A stretch of 49,367 nt of DNA from an uncultured Ruminococcus sp. (GTDB lineage Bacteria; Bacillota; Clostridia; Oscillospirales; Acutalibacteraceae). The notes beneath the pieces were generated by a model. That model ran no database searches. It saw only the letters and a program-made list of their open reading frames with translations, and was not told the DNA's origin. Positions 7,621-15,446 of the stretch are shown here, piece after piece. Positions within the stretch are counted from its first letter, which is position 1, and each line of letters begins with the position of its first letter. The stretch spans positions 1-49,367 of the forward strand of contig CACZYP010000003.1 in the NCBI GenBank assembly GCA_902785425.1. Direction: 5' to 3'. The position numbers and the translations under genes are program-made.

Positions 7621-9168
7621 TTATGAGCTGGTATACTCGTTCGGATTGATCGTTCCCGCAAAAAAACTTTTTTTCCCATAGTAAAAATTACCTACACCAT
7701 TTGTGTAAACTCTATATACTATCAGCCTTTCTTGTTCGTCAACAGAATAATTTGTTACTATACCTTGATCGTAGAAAGACGAAACAATACTTAACAAGCC
7801 TTCTTTTCGTTCTTCTTCTGCCATAGCATGATATTCTTCTGTTTCGGAATAATCAGTCAAAGCATTATTAACAACAAAAACAGGATTCTCTTCACCATAT
7901 GATCGGGCTGATGAAAACAAAGTGCCCGGATCCCCATAATAGAACATACCTAAAGCTCCTGTTTTCGTTTCATATGAAAACATCAGCCTATCTTCATTTA
8001 TACTATAGTATTTTATATAGTCCTTATTACAATATTCTTCAAATCTGCCTACTAGCACTTCCTTTCTTTTTTCCAAAGACATATTAAGGAATTCCTCGGT
8101 TTTAGAATAATCCGTTAATTCATCGTTTACTATATCTACAGAGTTTTTTTCACCCTCAGCAAGCCCTGCTATTGCCTGAACTTTTGCATAATTTGATCTG
8201 AGTGAACCAAAATCGGCAACAAAGTATATAAACTTATCGCCTTCATACAAAGTAACGTAACCGCTGTAAACTCCGTCTCCTTTTATATCATCACCGTTCT
8301 CAGCGAGAGCGTTGTCAAGCAGCGTTACCGATTTGTCAAGGTTGTCTTTCGTTCCGTACTTTACCTCTATGCCGTTCGGTGCGTTCTCCAACGTTGCAAG
8401 AGTCAGACGAATACGACCGCCCTCACCGGAAGCAGGAACGATAACCGACCTGTCGCTTGCCTGCAAGTAAAAATTGAGATCAGCCCAGTGAGCGTGCAGC
8501 GTAGTATCTTCGGTGATCTCCGTACCGAAATCAAACGGGTCAATGTCGTTTTCATCTTTATACCAGCCGTCAAAAGCATAGCCGTCTTTTTCGGGGTCAA
8601 GCGGCTTCTGAGCGGTATCGCCTTTTTCCAAAAGCTGCGTTCTTCTTTCCGAACCTCCGTTTGAATCGAATGTCAAAACATATCCGTCAAAATCATCGGG
8701 AATAGTTACGTCCCACGGCTCTATGTATACTTTCATATCGGTATTCGGAACGTACGGGTTGCCTATCCTGTCATTATCGGAAAGATCAACACTGTAGCGC
8801 AGCACTTCGAGCGCATCGTTTGCCGTAAGCGCTTCGTCCTTGTCGATATCGGCAAGAGGGAAAACATTCTCGTCTACATTTGCAACGCCAACGGAAGCTC
8901 TGAGTATCAGCAGAGCATCGTTTGCATCTACCGAAAAATCATCGGTTGCATCGCCGAAAAGAAATATCTCGTTTTCATCGGCGCCCGTAGGAATAGGGCG
9001 CTCATCTTCCGACTCTGCTTTGGATTCTTCCGATGATACGGCGGACGAGCTTTCTTGTTCGGACGGGGCAGCACTTTCAGCCTTGTTATTTTTACAGCCG
9101 CCAAGCATAACAGAAAAACACAAGACCGCCAAAATGATCATTCCGTAGATCAGATTTCTATTTGACAT
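7621..9168 (-). CDS. Dockerin-bearing lipoprotein with InlB-type repeat and duplicated C-terminal module
   Basis: A 515-residue exported lipoprotein. The signal peptide ends in the lipobox LGGC (Cys about residue 25), followed by a Ser/Glu-rich spacer. A complete dockerin-like module follows at about 70-135 (DANDALLILRASVG and TANDALEVLRYSV helices), then an InlB/Listeria-Bacteroides repeat at about 165-235 (LTFDSNGGSERR to GWYKDEND). After a middle domain come two similar modules of about 70 residues: INDELTDYSKTEEF...GMFYYGDP and VNNALTDYSETEEY...GNFYYGKK. The ATG at 9168 follows GAGGTA by six bases; a longer frame runs into the upstream repeat element. A membrane anchor plus an N-proximal dockerin is unusual: it could hold a cohesin-bearing partner at the cell surface. 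The precise role is unknown. Confidence 0.85.
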   Translation of the reverse strand: MSNRNLIYGMIILAVLCFSVMLGGCKNNKAESAAPSEQESSSAVSSEESKAESEDERPIPTGADENEIFLFGDATDDFSVDANDALLILRASVGVANVDENVFPLADIDKDEALTANDALEVLRYSVDLSDNDRIGNPYVPNTDMKVYIEPWDVTIPDDFDGYVLTFDSNGGSERRTQLLEKGDTAQKPLDPEKDGYAFDGWYKDENDIDPFDFGTEITEDTTLHAHWADLNFYLQASDRSVIVPASGEGGRIRLTLATLENAPNGIEVKYGTKDNLDKSVTLLDNALAENGDDIKGDGVYSGYVTLYEGDKFIYFVADFGSLRSNYAKVQAIAGLAEGEKNSVDIVNDELTDYSKTEEFLNMSLEKRKEVLVGRFEEYCNKDYIKYYSINEDRLMFSYETKTGALGMFYYGDPGTLFSSARSYGEENPVFVVNNALTDYSETEEYHAMAEEERKEGLLSIVSSFYDQGIVTNYSVDEQERLIVYRVYTNGVGNFYYGKKSFFAGTINPNEYTSS

Positions 9169-9239
9169 ACAATATACCTCGCTTCCTGCAATTATTATTG
9201 CGACAAATAAATAATACAATTCTCTTTTTTTGTGCCGAA

Positions 9240-9336
9240 GGGGTGCAGGGGGGCACGGGTGTCCGATGGACACCTCTGCGAAGCAGAAGTGCCGACCGAG
9301 CCGGCAGGCGAGACCCGACCGGAAAGCCCCCTGCAA
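9240..9336. repeat. GC-rich palindromic element with nested hairpins
   Basis: Ends TGCAGGGGGGC (9244-9254) and GCCCCCTGCA (9326-9335) are inverted. Between them are GGTGTCC/GGACACC and CTCTGC/GCAGAAG hairpins and a CGGGT/ACCCG pairing, so the whole could fold as a cloverleaf. It contrasts with AT-rich flanks. No gene is seen in 9169-9619 apart from the SPFH promoter; the remainder is AT-rich and includes a small inverted repeat TTCGGAA/TTCCGAA near 9512-9530. Confidence 0.6.
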
Positions 9337-9536
9337 AAATCAGAAAAGAATTTTTTGATTATTTAGTTACCAAAGTAATAATATACAAATTCTTGCTAAT
9401 AATTTCTTTTTGATTATTTTACCATACAAGGTTTATGAATGCAATTTGTTTCATTTAATCTTCACAAGCAACTTGCATAAATCTATTATAGAAATTTGTA
9501 TATTCCTACAATTCGGAAAAATCTTCCGAAAATATA

Positions 9537-9565
9537 TTGCAAAAGTGATCTTGTTGTGATATCAT
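9537..9565 (+). promoter_or_regulatory. Promoter of the SPFH-RHH operon
   Basis: -35 TTGCAA (9537-9542), 17-base spacer, -10 TATCAT (9560-9565). The -10 lies inside a perfect palindrome, which suggests repressor control. Confidence 0.6.
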
Positions 9566-9577
9566 ATTGATATCACA
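9555..9577. promoter_or_regulatory. Perfect palindrome, candidate operator
   Basis: TGTGATATCA, three bases TAT, then TGATATCACA: two perfectly inverted 10-base arms covering the -10 region of the SPFH promoter, 43 bp before the start codon. A ribbon-helix-helix protein is encoded in the same operon and is an obvious candidate ligand. Confidence 0.6.
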
Positions 9578-9619
9578 GAGATGTGATAAGGAATCATAAA
9601 CCATTTGGAGGTATCAGTT

Positions 9620-10636
9620 ATGAAAGAGAAAGTATTGACAAAAAACAAAAACGGTATGGCTATGCTCGTGTTTATCATTCTGATGTACATAGCAGCGATA
9701 CCCGCAGCTATCATCGGCGACGGTATGGACAGCACACTCGGCAATGTTATCACAGCTGCGGCTGTGATCTGGATGAGCGTAGGCTGGATCTTGTTTATGG
9801 GTCTTAAAGTGCTCAAGCCGCAGGAGGCGCTTGTGCTCACGCTGTTCGGTAAGTATGTCGGCACGATCAAGGGCGACGGCTTCTTCTTCGTTAACCCGTT
9901 CTGCACATCGGTAAACCCCGCAGCTTCCACAAAGCTCAGACAGAGCGGCGACGTAGGCGGCGAAGCAGCTCCCCTTTCGATCAAATCCGATGCAGACACA
10001 TTAAACGCAGCACGTCCTGTTGACAAGAAGATCTCGCTCAAGATAATGACGCTCAACAACAACAAGCAGAAGATCAACGACTGCCTCGGCAACCCGATCG
10101 AGATCAGCATTGCAGTTATCTGGCGTGTAGTCGATACGGCTAAGGCTGTTTTCGATGTAGACAACTACAAAGAGTACCTTTCGCTGCAGTGCGACACGGC
10201 TCTCAGAAACATCGTTCGCCTTTACCCTTATGACGTTGCTCAGAATGTTGACACAACTGGCGACGGCGTAGCAGACGAGGGCAGCCTCAGAGGTTCGAGC
10301 GATGTAGTCGCACAGCGTATCCGTGACGAGATCCAGGACAAAGTGCAGAACGCAGGTATCGAGATCATTGAAGCCCGTATCACATACCTTGCATACGCAC
10401 CGGAGATCGCCGCTGCAATGCTCCAGCGTCAGCAGGCGTCCGCAGTAGTAGACGCAAGAAAGCTGATCGTAGACGGTGCGGTAGGCATGGTTGAGATGGC
10501 TCTTGAGCAGCTCAGTGAAAAGAGCGTTGTAGAGCTTGATGAAGAGCGCAAGGCAGCTATGGTATCTAATCTGCTCGTTGTTCTTTGCGGCAACCACGAC
10601 GCACAGCCCATAGTCAACTCGGGCAGCCTGTACTGA
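9620..10636 (+). CDS. SPFH/Band 7 (stomatin-like) membrane protein
   Basis: A 338-residue protein with two N-terminal hydrophobic stretches (about residues 12-35 and 45-65). An SPFH domain follows, starting at [24 protein letters not shown], then a helical C-terminal part ([33 protein letters not shown]) typical of oligomerising stomatin/flotillin relatives. Such proteins organise membrane microdomains; no enzymatic activity is expected. The ATG at 9620 has GGAGG eight to nine bases upstream. The stop codon is followed after one base by the ATG of a ribbon-helix-helix gene, so translation is probably coupled. Expression is likely controlled through the palindrome over the promoter. Confidence 0.9.
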   Translation: MKEKVLTKNKNGMAMLVFIILMYIAAIPAAIIGDGMDSTLGNVITAAAVIWMSVGWILFMGLKVLKPQEALVLTLFGKYVGTIKGDGFFFVNPFCTSVNPAASTKLRQSGDVGGEAAPLSIKSDADTLNAARPVDKKISLKIMTLNNNKQKINDCLGNPIEISIAVIWRVVDTAKAVFDVDNYKEYLSLQCDTALRNIVRLYPYDVAQNVDTTGDGVADEGSLRGSSDVVAQRIRDEIQDKVQNAGIEIIEARITYLAYAPEIAAAMLQRQQASAVVDARKLIVDGAVGMVEMALEQLSEKSVVELDEERKAAMVSNLLVVLCGNHDAQPIVNSGSLY

Positions 10637-10637
10637 T

Positions 10638-10847
10638 ATGGCGGCAAAAAAACAAGTTCCGCTGCGATTATCGGAAAAGCTGTATAACGATATCGCTTCA
10701 TGGGCGGAAGACGACTTTCGCTCGGTCAACGGGCAGATCGAGTACCTACTGACGGAATGCGTCAAACAGCGCAGAAAAAACGGCGGCTACGTCGGCAAAG
10801 ATATCGACGCACCGCCCGACATAGACGTTGATGATTTCGAGAAATAA
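10638..10847 (+). CDS. Arc/MetJ-type ribbon-helix-helix protein
   Basis: A 69-residue cytosolic protein. The first 45 residues ([20 protein letters not shown], then [15 protein letters not shown]) match the strand-helix-helix pattern of Arc-family DNA-binding domains. The acidic tail ([15 protein letters not shown]) is unlike a second DNA-binding unit. It starts one base after the stop codon of the SPFH gene and is followed by a terminator, so the two form an operon. RHH proteins bind inverted repeats as dimers or tetramers; autoregulation through the palindrome at 9555-9577 is an inference. Confidence 0.78.
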   Translation: MAAKKQVPLRLSEKLYNDIASWAEDDFRSVNGQIEYLLTECVKQRRKNGGYVGKDIDAPPDIDVDDFEK

Positions 10848-10854
10848 CAATAAT

Positions 10855-10895
10855 GCTCCTGCTGTTTCGGATTGAGACAACAGGAGCTTTTTTTA
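10855..10895 (+). terminator. Terminator of the SPFH-RHH operon
   Basis: GCTCCTG with TGTT pairs with AACAGGAGC across a short loop, followed by seven T. Confidence 0.88.
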
Positions 10896-11212
10896 ATGGA
10901 AAATTGAAAATGGAAAATTGCGGTCAGCCTCACTGCGTTCGGCTTTTTATTAATGTGGAAAGTGGAAAGTGGAATGGCGAATGTCGGAAGCACTGCGTGC
11001 TTGATTTTATATTAGTTTATTCAGACTTAATAATTATCTTTTGGCAGCGAGTAAAGTTTGGCTTTGCGAGAACTAATACAAATCCAACTCGCCGCAGGCG
11101 AGTTCCGCAATTGTCAATTATCAATTGTCAATTGTCAATTATTAATACGATCCAACTCGCCGCAGGCGAGTTCATTCATTCCACTTTCCACTTTCCACAT
11201 TCCACATTTAAT
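10893..11212. repeat. Modular intergenic repeat, copy 6
   Basis: Order: GGAAAATTG tract, block GGTCAGCCTCACTGCG, GTGGAAAGTGGAA tract, hairpin GAAGCAC/GTGCTTG, conserved body in forward orientation, hairpin AACTCGCC/GGCGAGTT, AATTGTC tract, the same hairpin again, TTCCACTTTCCACATT tract. It fills almost the whole gene-free stretch 10896-11235. Confidence 0.88.
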
Positions 11213-11235
11213 AAGCGAAGCTTTTCCTCTTTGCT

Positions 11236-11796
11236 TTATTTTAAAGTGCAAAGACTATGTGTATCGTATCTGCGGATGAAATCGGTCACGGTAAGGCCTT
11301 GATCTATGTAGTCGAGAAAAAGTGATGCGCAGGCAAGGCTGTCGCTGTCGGCTTTGTGGTGATCGAGCGTTATGCCGCACCTTTCGCACATCGTGTTAAG
11401 CTTGTGGTTAGGCAGCTCGGGATAACACCTCTTGCCCATCAGACATGTGCAGGCGTAGCTGAAATAGCGTGGCGCAGCTATACCGTAATCATTTAAGCAT
11501 TTGCTAAGAACACGCATATCAAACGGCGCATTGTGTGCAAGGAGTATGCCGCTCTGCATAAGCTCGCCTATCTCGCCCCACAGTTTTCGGAAATTCGGAG
11601 CGCCTTCTGTCATTTCGGGAGTTATTCCCGTAAGCTCGATATTGAACCTGTTGAAATACGTTTCGGGATCAACAAGCGTTGACTTTGTTTCAACGATACT
11701 GCCGTTTTCGATCACGGCGATACCTATGGAGCTTATCCTGTCGTTTTTTGCGTTCGGCGTTTCGACATCGAATGCTATATATCTTTCATTTGGCAT
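11236..11796 (-). CDS. DnaQ-like 3'-5' exonuclease (DEDDh)
   Basis: A 186-residue cytosolic exonuclease of the DNA polymerase III epsilon family. The three catalytic motifs are visible: FDVETP at residue 8 (DxE), NAPFDMRVL near 88, and HHKADSDSLAC near 145 (HxxxD with the closing Asp). It is a stand-alone domain without polymerase or BRCT parts, typical of nucleases in repair or RNA processing. The ATG at 11796 is 10 bases after the stop of the epimerase-methyltransferase gene, so the two are likely co-transcribed. The ribosome binding site (AAGTGAG) is weak and overlaps that stop codon, suggesting translational coupling. Confidence 0.88.
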   Translation of the reverse strand: MPNERYIAFDVETPNAKNDRISSIGIAVIENGSIVETKSTLVDPETYFNRFNIELTGITPEMTEGAPNFRKLWGEIGELMQSGILLAHNAPFDMRVLSKCLNDYGIAAPRYFSYACTCLMGKRCYPELPNHKLNTMCERCGITLDHHKADSDSLACASLFLDYIDQGLTVTDFIRRYDTHSLCTLK

Positions 11797-11806
11797 ATTA
11801 TTCAAC

Positions 11807-13405
11807 TCACTTTTCAAAAATAAGATGATGGAAAAATGCAATATTCATAAAATCGGGATTTTCCGAAACTATTTTTTCAAGCTCTATCATCTTCTGCTGC
11901 CACTGCTCGTCCTTTTGTATTTCCTGGTTCTGTTGAAGATCCCAGAATGTACGCAGACCGTATGTTTTTTTCAGTGCAAATCCGCTGCACCATCGGGAAA
12001 TATCGCTGTCTTCGTAGTAGCTTATCGTACCGAATTTCACGGCGCTGCTGTCGTGACCGTCAAGCAGGCTGTTTGCTTCATCGAAATTATTCAGCAAGAC
12101 TGCCATCTGCATCACTCTGCCATTTCGATTGTGCTTGACTACCGACAAATTGCCGCCCGTTTTCAGAATGCGGTAAAACTCTTTTGCCGTCTCTTCCCTG
12201 CCCTGTGCGTATTCAAACACGTTGTGGCAGATGATGTAATCGAACGAATTGTCGGGAAACTTTTTCAGCTCTTCCGTGCTGCCTGTTATCTGACGGTATC
12301 CGTTGAAGTTTACGCTTTCGCTGAGCATTTCCTCGCTCGGTTCTATCGCTGTAACGTCATTATCAGAAGCGAAATGATCGGCTGTGATACCCGTGCCGCT
12401 GCCGAAATCGAGGAGCGTTTTCCCTTTCAACTCACCTATCTGATCCCATATGATCTTCTTTGCAAGCTTTTCCCATACGGGGAGTTTATCTATACTCAAT
12501 GATCTCACCAGATTGTTGTCTATATATTCCATGTACGGTTTACGGAAATAAACGCTGTCAGGATCATTTTTATACCATTCATATTCCTCACGCAAGCCTT
12601 GCTCAAGCGGCAGCGTATCGGGCATGAGTTCATTTTGAAGGCTCACGTCAAGAACATACTCATAGTCGTAGAAGCAAAAGTAATCACGCTGCGGCACCGA
12701 CTTGTCAACGCTGATAAATTCAGGCGTTTTTCCTGCGGCCTTATAGCAAAGCTCGACCCACTCTTTTACAGTCACAATATCCTTGTTTCCGACATTGAAT
12801 ATATGGTTTTCGGGGTGCTTTTCAAGAATGATCTCGATAAAGCGGCACAGATCGGAAACATTAAAGAACTGAAGCTTCATATCGCCGTTTTGCGGCAAAT
12901 AGAAAGGTCTGTTATTCTTCGCACAGTCGAAAGGAAACGCTTCACGGTAAAGATTCTCATAAACTCCGTAAAAATACGGCGGACGGAGTATATATGCGTT
13001 CGGTACATGTTCTTGCAGATAACGTTCCGCATCGAGCTTGTTAGTCCCGTAATCTCCCCATATGCTGTTGCGTCCGCAGGGCTGAGTTTCGGTAAAAGGC
13101 TGAGCGTTCGTTTCGGGATAAACGGCGCTGGAGCTTACGAATATGTAATCATCAAACTGCACTCCCGATCCAACGAGCTTTCTGACGTGTTCCTCCGTGT
13201 AAGCGGTGATATCGAGTATAACATCAAAGTGTTTTCCTTCAAGCGTGCTGCCAAGCTCCGTTCTGTCACAATTGATGAGCGCCGCTCCGTCAGGCTGCGG
13301 TCTGCTGCCTCGATTGATAACCGTAACATCATTACCTTTTGCTGCGAAATACTCCGCAGTAAATTTGCTGACAAATGTGGTGCCGCCTGTGATGAGGATA
13401 TCCAT
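11807..13405 (-). CDS. Fusion of NAD-dependent epimerase/dehydratase and SAM-dependent methyltransferase
   Basis: A 532-residue cytosolic two-domain protein. Residues 1 to about 275 form an extended-SDR sugar-nucleotide epimerase/dehydratase: Rossmann motif ITGGTTFVS at 4-12, SSSAVYPE near 92, and catalytic YGTNK (YxxxK) near 119. After a linker, residues about 310-532 form a class I methyltransferase with motif I LLDFGSGTG near 331, acidic AIEPSEEML, and DYIICHNVFEYA. The fused order is unusual; these activities are normally separate genes. There is no frameshift between them. The start at 13405 is preceded by GAAAGGAAG, and a promoter lies at 13448-13476. It may modify a sugar nucleotide and methylate the product, but the substrate is unknown. 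It is followed by the exonuclease gene. Confidence 0.85.
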   Translation of the reverse strand: MDILITGGTTFVSKFTAEYFAAKGNDVTVINRGSRPQPDGAALINCDRTELGSTLEGKHFDVILDITAYTEEHVRKLVGSGVQFDDYIFVSSSAVYPETNAQPFTETQPCGRNSIWGDYGTNKLDAERYLQEHVPNAYILRPPYFYGVYENLYREAFPFDCAKNNRPFYLPQNGDMKLQFFNVSDLCRFIEIILEKHPENHIFNVGNKDIVTVKEWVELCYKAAGKTPEFISVDKSVPQRDYFCFYDYEYVLDVSLQNELMPDTLPLEQGLREEYEWYKNDPDSVYFRKPYMEYIDNNLVRSLSIDKLPVWEKLAKKIIWDQIGELKGKTLLDFGSGTGITADHFASDNDVTAIEPSEEMLSESVNFNGYRQITGSTEELKKFPDNSFDYIICHNVFEYAQGREETAKEFYRILKTGGNLSVVKHNRNGRVMQMAVLLNNFDEANSLLDGHDSSAVKFGTISYYEDSDISRWCSGFALKKTYGLRTFWDLQQNQEIQKDEQWQQKMIELEKIVSENPDFMNIAFFHHLIFEK

Positions 13406-13447
13406 GATGATCTTCCTTTCTTGTTTTGGATATTGGCTTACAGGATA

Positions 13448-13476
13448 ATTATACCACAAAGATCGATCCTAAGCAA
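13448..13476 (-). promoter_or_regulatory. Promoter of the epimerase-methyltransferase gene
   Basis: Minus strand: -35 TTGCTT (13471-13476), 17-base spacer ending in TGG (extended -10), -10 TATAAT (13448-13453). It separates this gene from the RNA terminated just upstream. Confidence 0.75.
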
Positions 13477-13503
13477 GAAAACGCCGGGCAGGCGCCCGGT
13501 GGC
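13472..13503 (-). terminator. Terminator of the candidate ncRNA
   Basis: Minus-strand stem CCGGGC, loop GCCT, GCCCGG, followed by CGTTTTCTTG. Confidence 0.75.
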
Positions 13504-13684
13504 AAGCTCCGGTGTTACTTTTTGCGTGTCGTTAGGTTATCGCCGCTATTAATACTGCCCACTATAATTATACACTAATCACCGAACAATTTGATATTGC
13601 CGGCGGCGGAAGAATTTTTATTTACACTCGCCCCTTGAACCGTGATCTTAACCGGCTCAAGTTAAGTTTTATCGCTTGTGGGAT
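13472..13684 (-). ncRNA. Candidate structured non-coding RNA of about 210 nt, class not assigned
   Basis: The minus strand has a consensus promoter (TTGACA, 17 bases, TATAAT) whose start point falls near 13684. No good reading frame follows. The transcript would form a nine-pair hairpin CTTGAGCCG/CGGTTCAAG near its 5' end, a longer-range CGCCGC/GCGGCG pairing, and a GC-rich terminator. The next gene has its own promoter after this terminator, so this is probably an independent RNA, not only a leader. Length and layout suit classes such as the raiA motif or 6S RNA, but I cannot assign it. SRP RNA, RNase P and tmRNA were considered; their hallmark segments were not seen. Confidence 0.6.
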
Positions 13685-13688
13685 CTTG

Positions 13689-13717
13689 ATTATAGCGTAG
13701 ATTTGGGCGGTTGTCAA
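13689..13717 (-). promoter_or_regulatory. Consensus promoter of the candidate ncRNA
   Basis: Minus strand: -35 TTGACA (13712-13717), exactly 17 bases, -10 TATAAT (13689-13694). It matches the sigma-A consensus at all 12 positions, among the strongest promoters in the window. Confidence 0.85.
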
Positions 13718-13770
13718 AGTGTGTGCCGGCACCGTTTTTTGAAAATTACAAACCCTGTAAATATTCAATA

Positions 13771-13800
13771 TTGACAATAGCCGCAATTATTGACTACAAT
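13771..13800 (+). promoter_or_regulatory. Promoter of the XRE cassette
   Basis: -35 TTGACA (13771-13776), 18-base spacer, -10 TACAAT (13795-13800), about 85 bp before the regulator gene. A second TTTACA/TATACT pair ends at 13870 but would start inside the ribosome binding site. Confidence 0.65.
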
Positions 13801-13888
13801 AGAGCTAAGCGAACTTTATTAAAACATTCAATTTCACTTAGTTTACATAGAGAAATGCTATTGGTATACTGATCTCAGGAGGTCAACT

Positions 13889-14812
13889 ATGAATACGTTT
13901 GGTGATTATATCCGTCGATTGAGAAACTACTCTAAGATGACACAGGAACAGTTAGCTGAAAAAATGGAAGTTAGTAAAACTACCATACAGAATTGGGAAA
14001 GCGGCAGAACAAAGGTGAAGCCGACTCACCTAAAAATGCTTGCATATCTGTTCAACGTTCCGGAAACATCGCTTATATCCGAGTTGAACCGTGAAAACGA
14101 TTCGATGAGAGTCGATAATTTCCCATATTTTCTGTTTGAGGATGATGAATTGATTGGTATCATTCAGTCGCTTCATCTGAATCTGAATCAGCAAGAATTG
14201 TTCGGGCTTATTTGCCTTTATAATCCTGACATACTCAAAGATTATGGCGATTTGGAAACAGTTTTAGATGAATCATTGACTAAGATCCCGTATGAATTTA
14301 TATGTAAGGTCGGAAGTATACAGTATATGAATCTTTCGGATGGTCTAAAGAATGTTCTGAAATATGTTCAGCCTGATTTTCTTCTGAAAGTATTGAAACT
14401 ATATCCTGATGAACTATTTGATGTGACTCGATTGTCTAAGGAGCTTATCATTGAATTTCTTGACAGTGGACACGTCCCATATGACGACTTCGATTTTGAT
14501 AATGAATATGGATTATATTTTGATATTGATATGAAAAAAGCGGCTATCGTTCTGCCGATCCTTGAAAAAGGCTGTATTCACTTAGCAGACGGAGATCGAA
14601 GCGGTGCTCCTTTGAGTAACGATGTTCCACAGAAAATTATTGACGCTTCATGGTATCCTCATGAGCAAGAATGTTTAGCAATGCACGTTAGGCATGGTCT
14701 TGAAAGAATAACGACTATAAGTTATGACGAGAGCAGCACTCCTATAAAGTGTTACTTGGAAATCAACGATTCAGGGCGTGAACTTTTGAGATGGTTTCAG
14801 AAAAAGGAGTAG
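13889..14812 (+). CDS. XRE-family regulator with large C-terminal domain
   Basis: A 307-residue protein. Residues 4-58 are a clear Cro/CI helix-turn-helix (FGDYIRRLRNYSKMTQEQLA, then VSKTTIQNWESGRTKVKP). The remaining 240 residues are acidic, helical and of no family I recognise. AGGAGG lies close upstream of the ATG. Seven bases after its stop a small basic protein begins, so the two form an operon. The composition is visibly richer in A/T than in neighbouring genes, which suggests acquisition. It may repress its own promoter; an addiction or defence role is possible but unproven. Confidence 0.8.
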   Translation: MNTFGDYIRRLRNYSKMTQEQLAEKMEVSKTTIQNWESGRTKVKPTHLKMLAYLFNVPETSLISELNRENDSMRVDNFPYFLFEDDELIGIIQSLHLNLNQQELFGLICLYNPDILKDYGDLETVLDESLTKIPYEFICKVGSIQYMNLSDGLKNVLKYVQPDFLLKVLKLYPDELFDVTRLSKELIIEFLDSGHVPYDDFDFDNEYGLYFDIDMKKAAIVLPILEKGCIHLADGDRSGAPLSNDVPQKIIDASWYPHEQECLAMHVRHGLERITTISYDESSTPIKCYLEINDSGRELLRWFQKKE

Positions 14813-14818
14813 ACTATT

Positions 14819-15205
14819 ATGGAAAAATGGTATGAACGTTTTAATGATGCCGGATTTACACTGTATAACGAGTCCGGCGAGGCGACTTGTGTTCACGTTG
14901 TCAAAGACAAAGCTAATAACATAAATACCACAGATAAATGGATAGATGTTATTTCTCACACTAATGGGTTTGAGCAAATACGTGTTGAACTGTTTCCACG
15001 CATTACGCACCCAAAATATACCAATGACAGGAAAAAGAACCGCTACATATGCTGGCACGCTGCACATGACGATATAGAAGAACACAGACGTAAGGGACAT
15101 CACGGCAAAAAATATGCTGTACAATGTAAACGAGTTCAAGTAAAAGATGAAAACGGAAAAACTCATTACGACTATAAGGTTACAGGTGTGAGCAAAATCA
15201 GATAG
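14819..15205 (+). CDS. Small basic protein of unknown function, partner of the XRE regulator
   Basis: A 128-residue protein with no family that I recognise. It is rich in Lys, Arg and His (RKKNRYICWHAAHDDIEEHRRKGHHGKKY). It has no signal peptide or membrane segment, so it is probably cytosolic. It contains Trp and several His, and Cys at about 22, 79 and 102. AAGGAG precedes the ATG and the gene follows the regulator by six bases. The tight pairing of an XRE protein with a small basic protein resembles regulator/effector cassettes such as toxin-antitoxin modules, but no catalytic motif supports this. Confidence 0.7.
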   Translation: MEKWYERFNDAGFTLYNESGEATCVHVVKDKANNINTTDKWIDVISHTNGFEQIRVELFPRITHPKYTNDRKKNRYICWHAAHDDIEEHRRKGHHGKKYAVQCKRVQVKDENGKTHYDYKVTGVSKIR

Positions 15206-15331
15206 CTGCCGTTACATACGCACTCAAATCCTCATTTGTCTTACAAACTACGGTCTTGCTGCTGCTCATTGTATTTCTGACAGTGTGCTGATTGAAATAG
15301 CTTTCATTTGAGATATCCTATAAAGTAAACG

Positions 15332-15362
15332 AGCCGAAGGACTCACGCAGAATCCTTCGGCT
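15332..15362 (-). terminator. Hairpin between the XRE cassette and guaA
   Basis: Perfect stem AGCCGAAGGA/TCCTTCGGCT with an 11-base loop. Read on the minus strand it is followed by GTTTACTTT, so it may end guaA, 85 bp downstream of its stop. The T-run is weak. Confidence 0.45.
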
Positions 15363-15446
15363 TCGCTCCCTGTTATCAAATTGTTGTCACTAAGATTTTA
15401 AGGCTTAGGAAATAGCGTATTTACGCCGTTTCTGAGGTCTTGTTTA

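Noticed and set aside
12599-13552. Long plus-strand open frame across the epimerase domain, and a similar one at 11501-12502
   Set aside because: Antisense shadows: the minus-strand protein has conserved Rossmann and methyltransferase motifs, the plus-strand ones have none.
13472-13684. SRP RNA, RNase P RNA or tmRNA as the identity of the candidate ncRNA
   Set aside because: No GGAAGCAGC-type SRP loop, no RNase P GAGGAAAGTCC segment, and no tRNA-like ends with a T arm for tmRNA.
13865-13870. Second promoter of the XRE regulator (TTTACA, 17 bases, TATACT)
   Set aside because: Its start point would fall within the ribosome binding site of the same gene, so a normal leader could not form.
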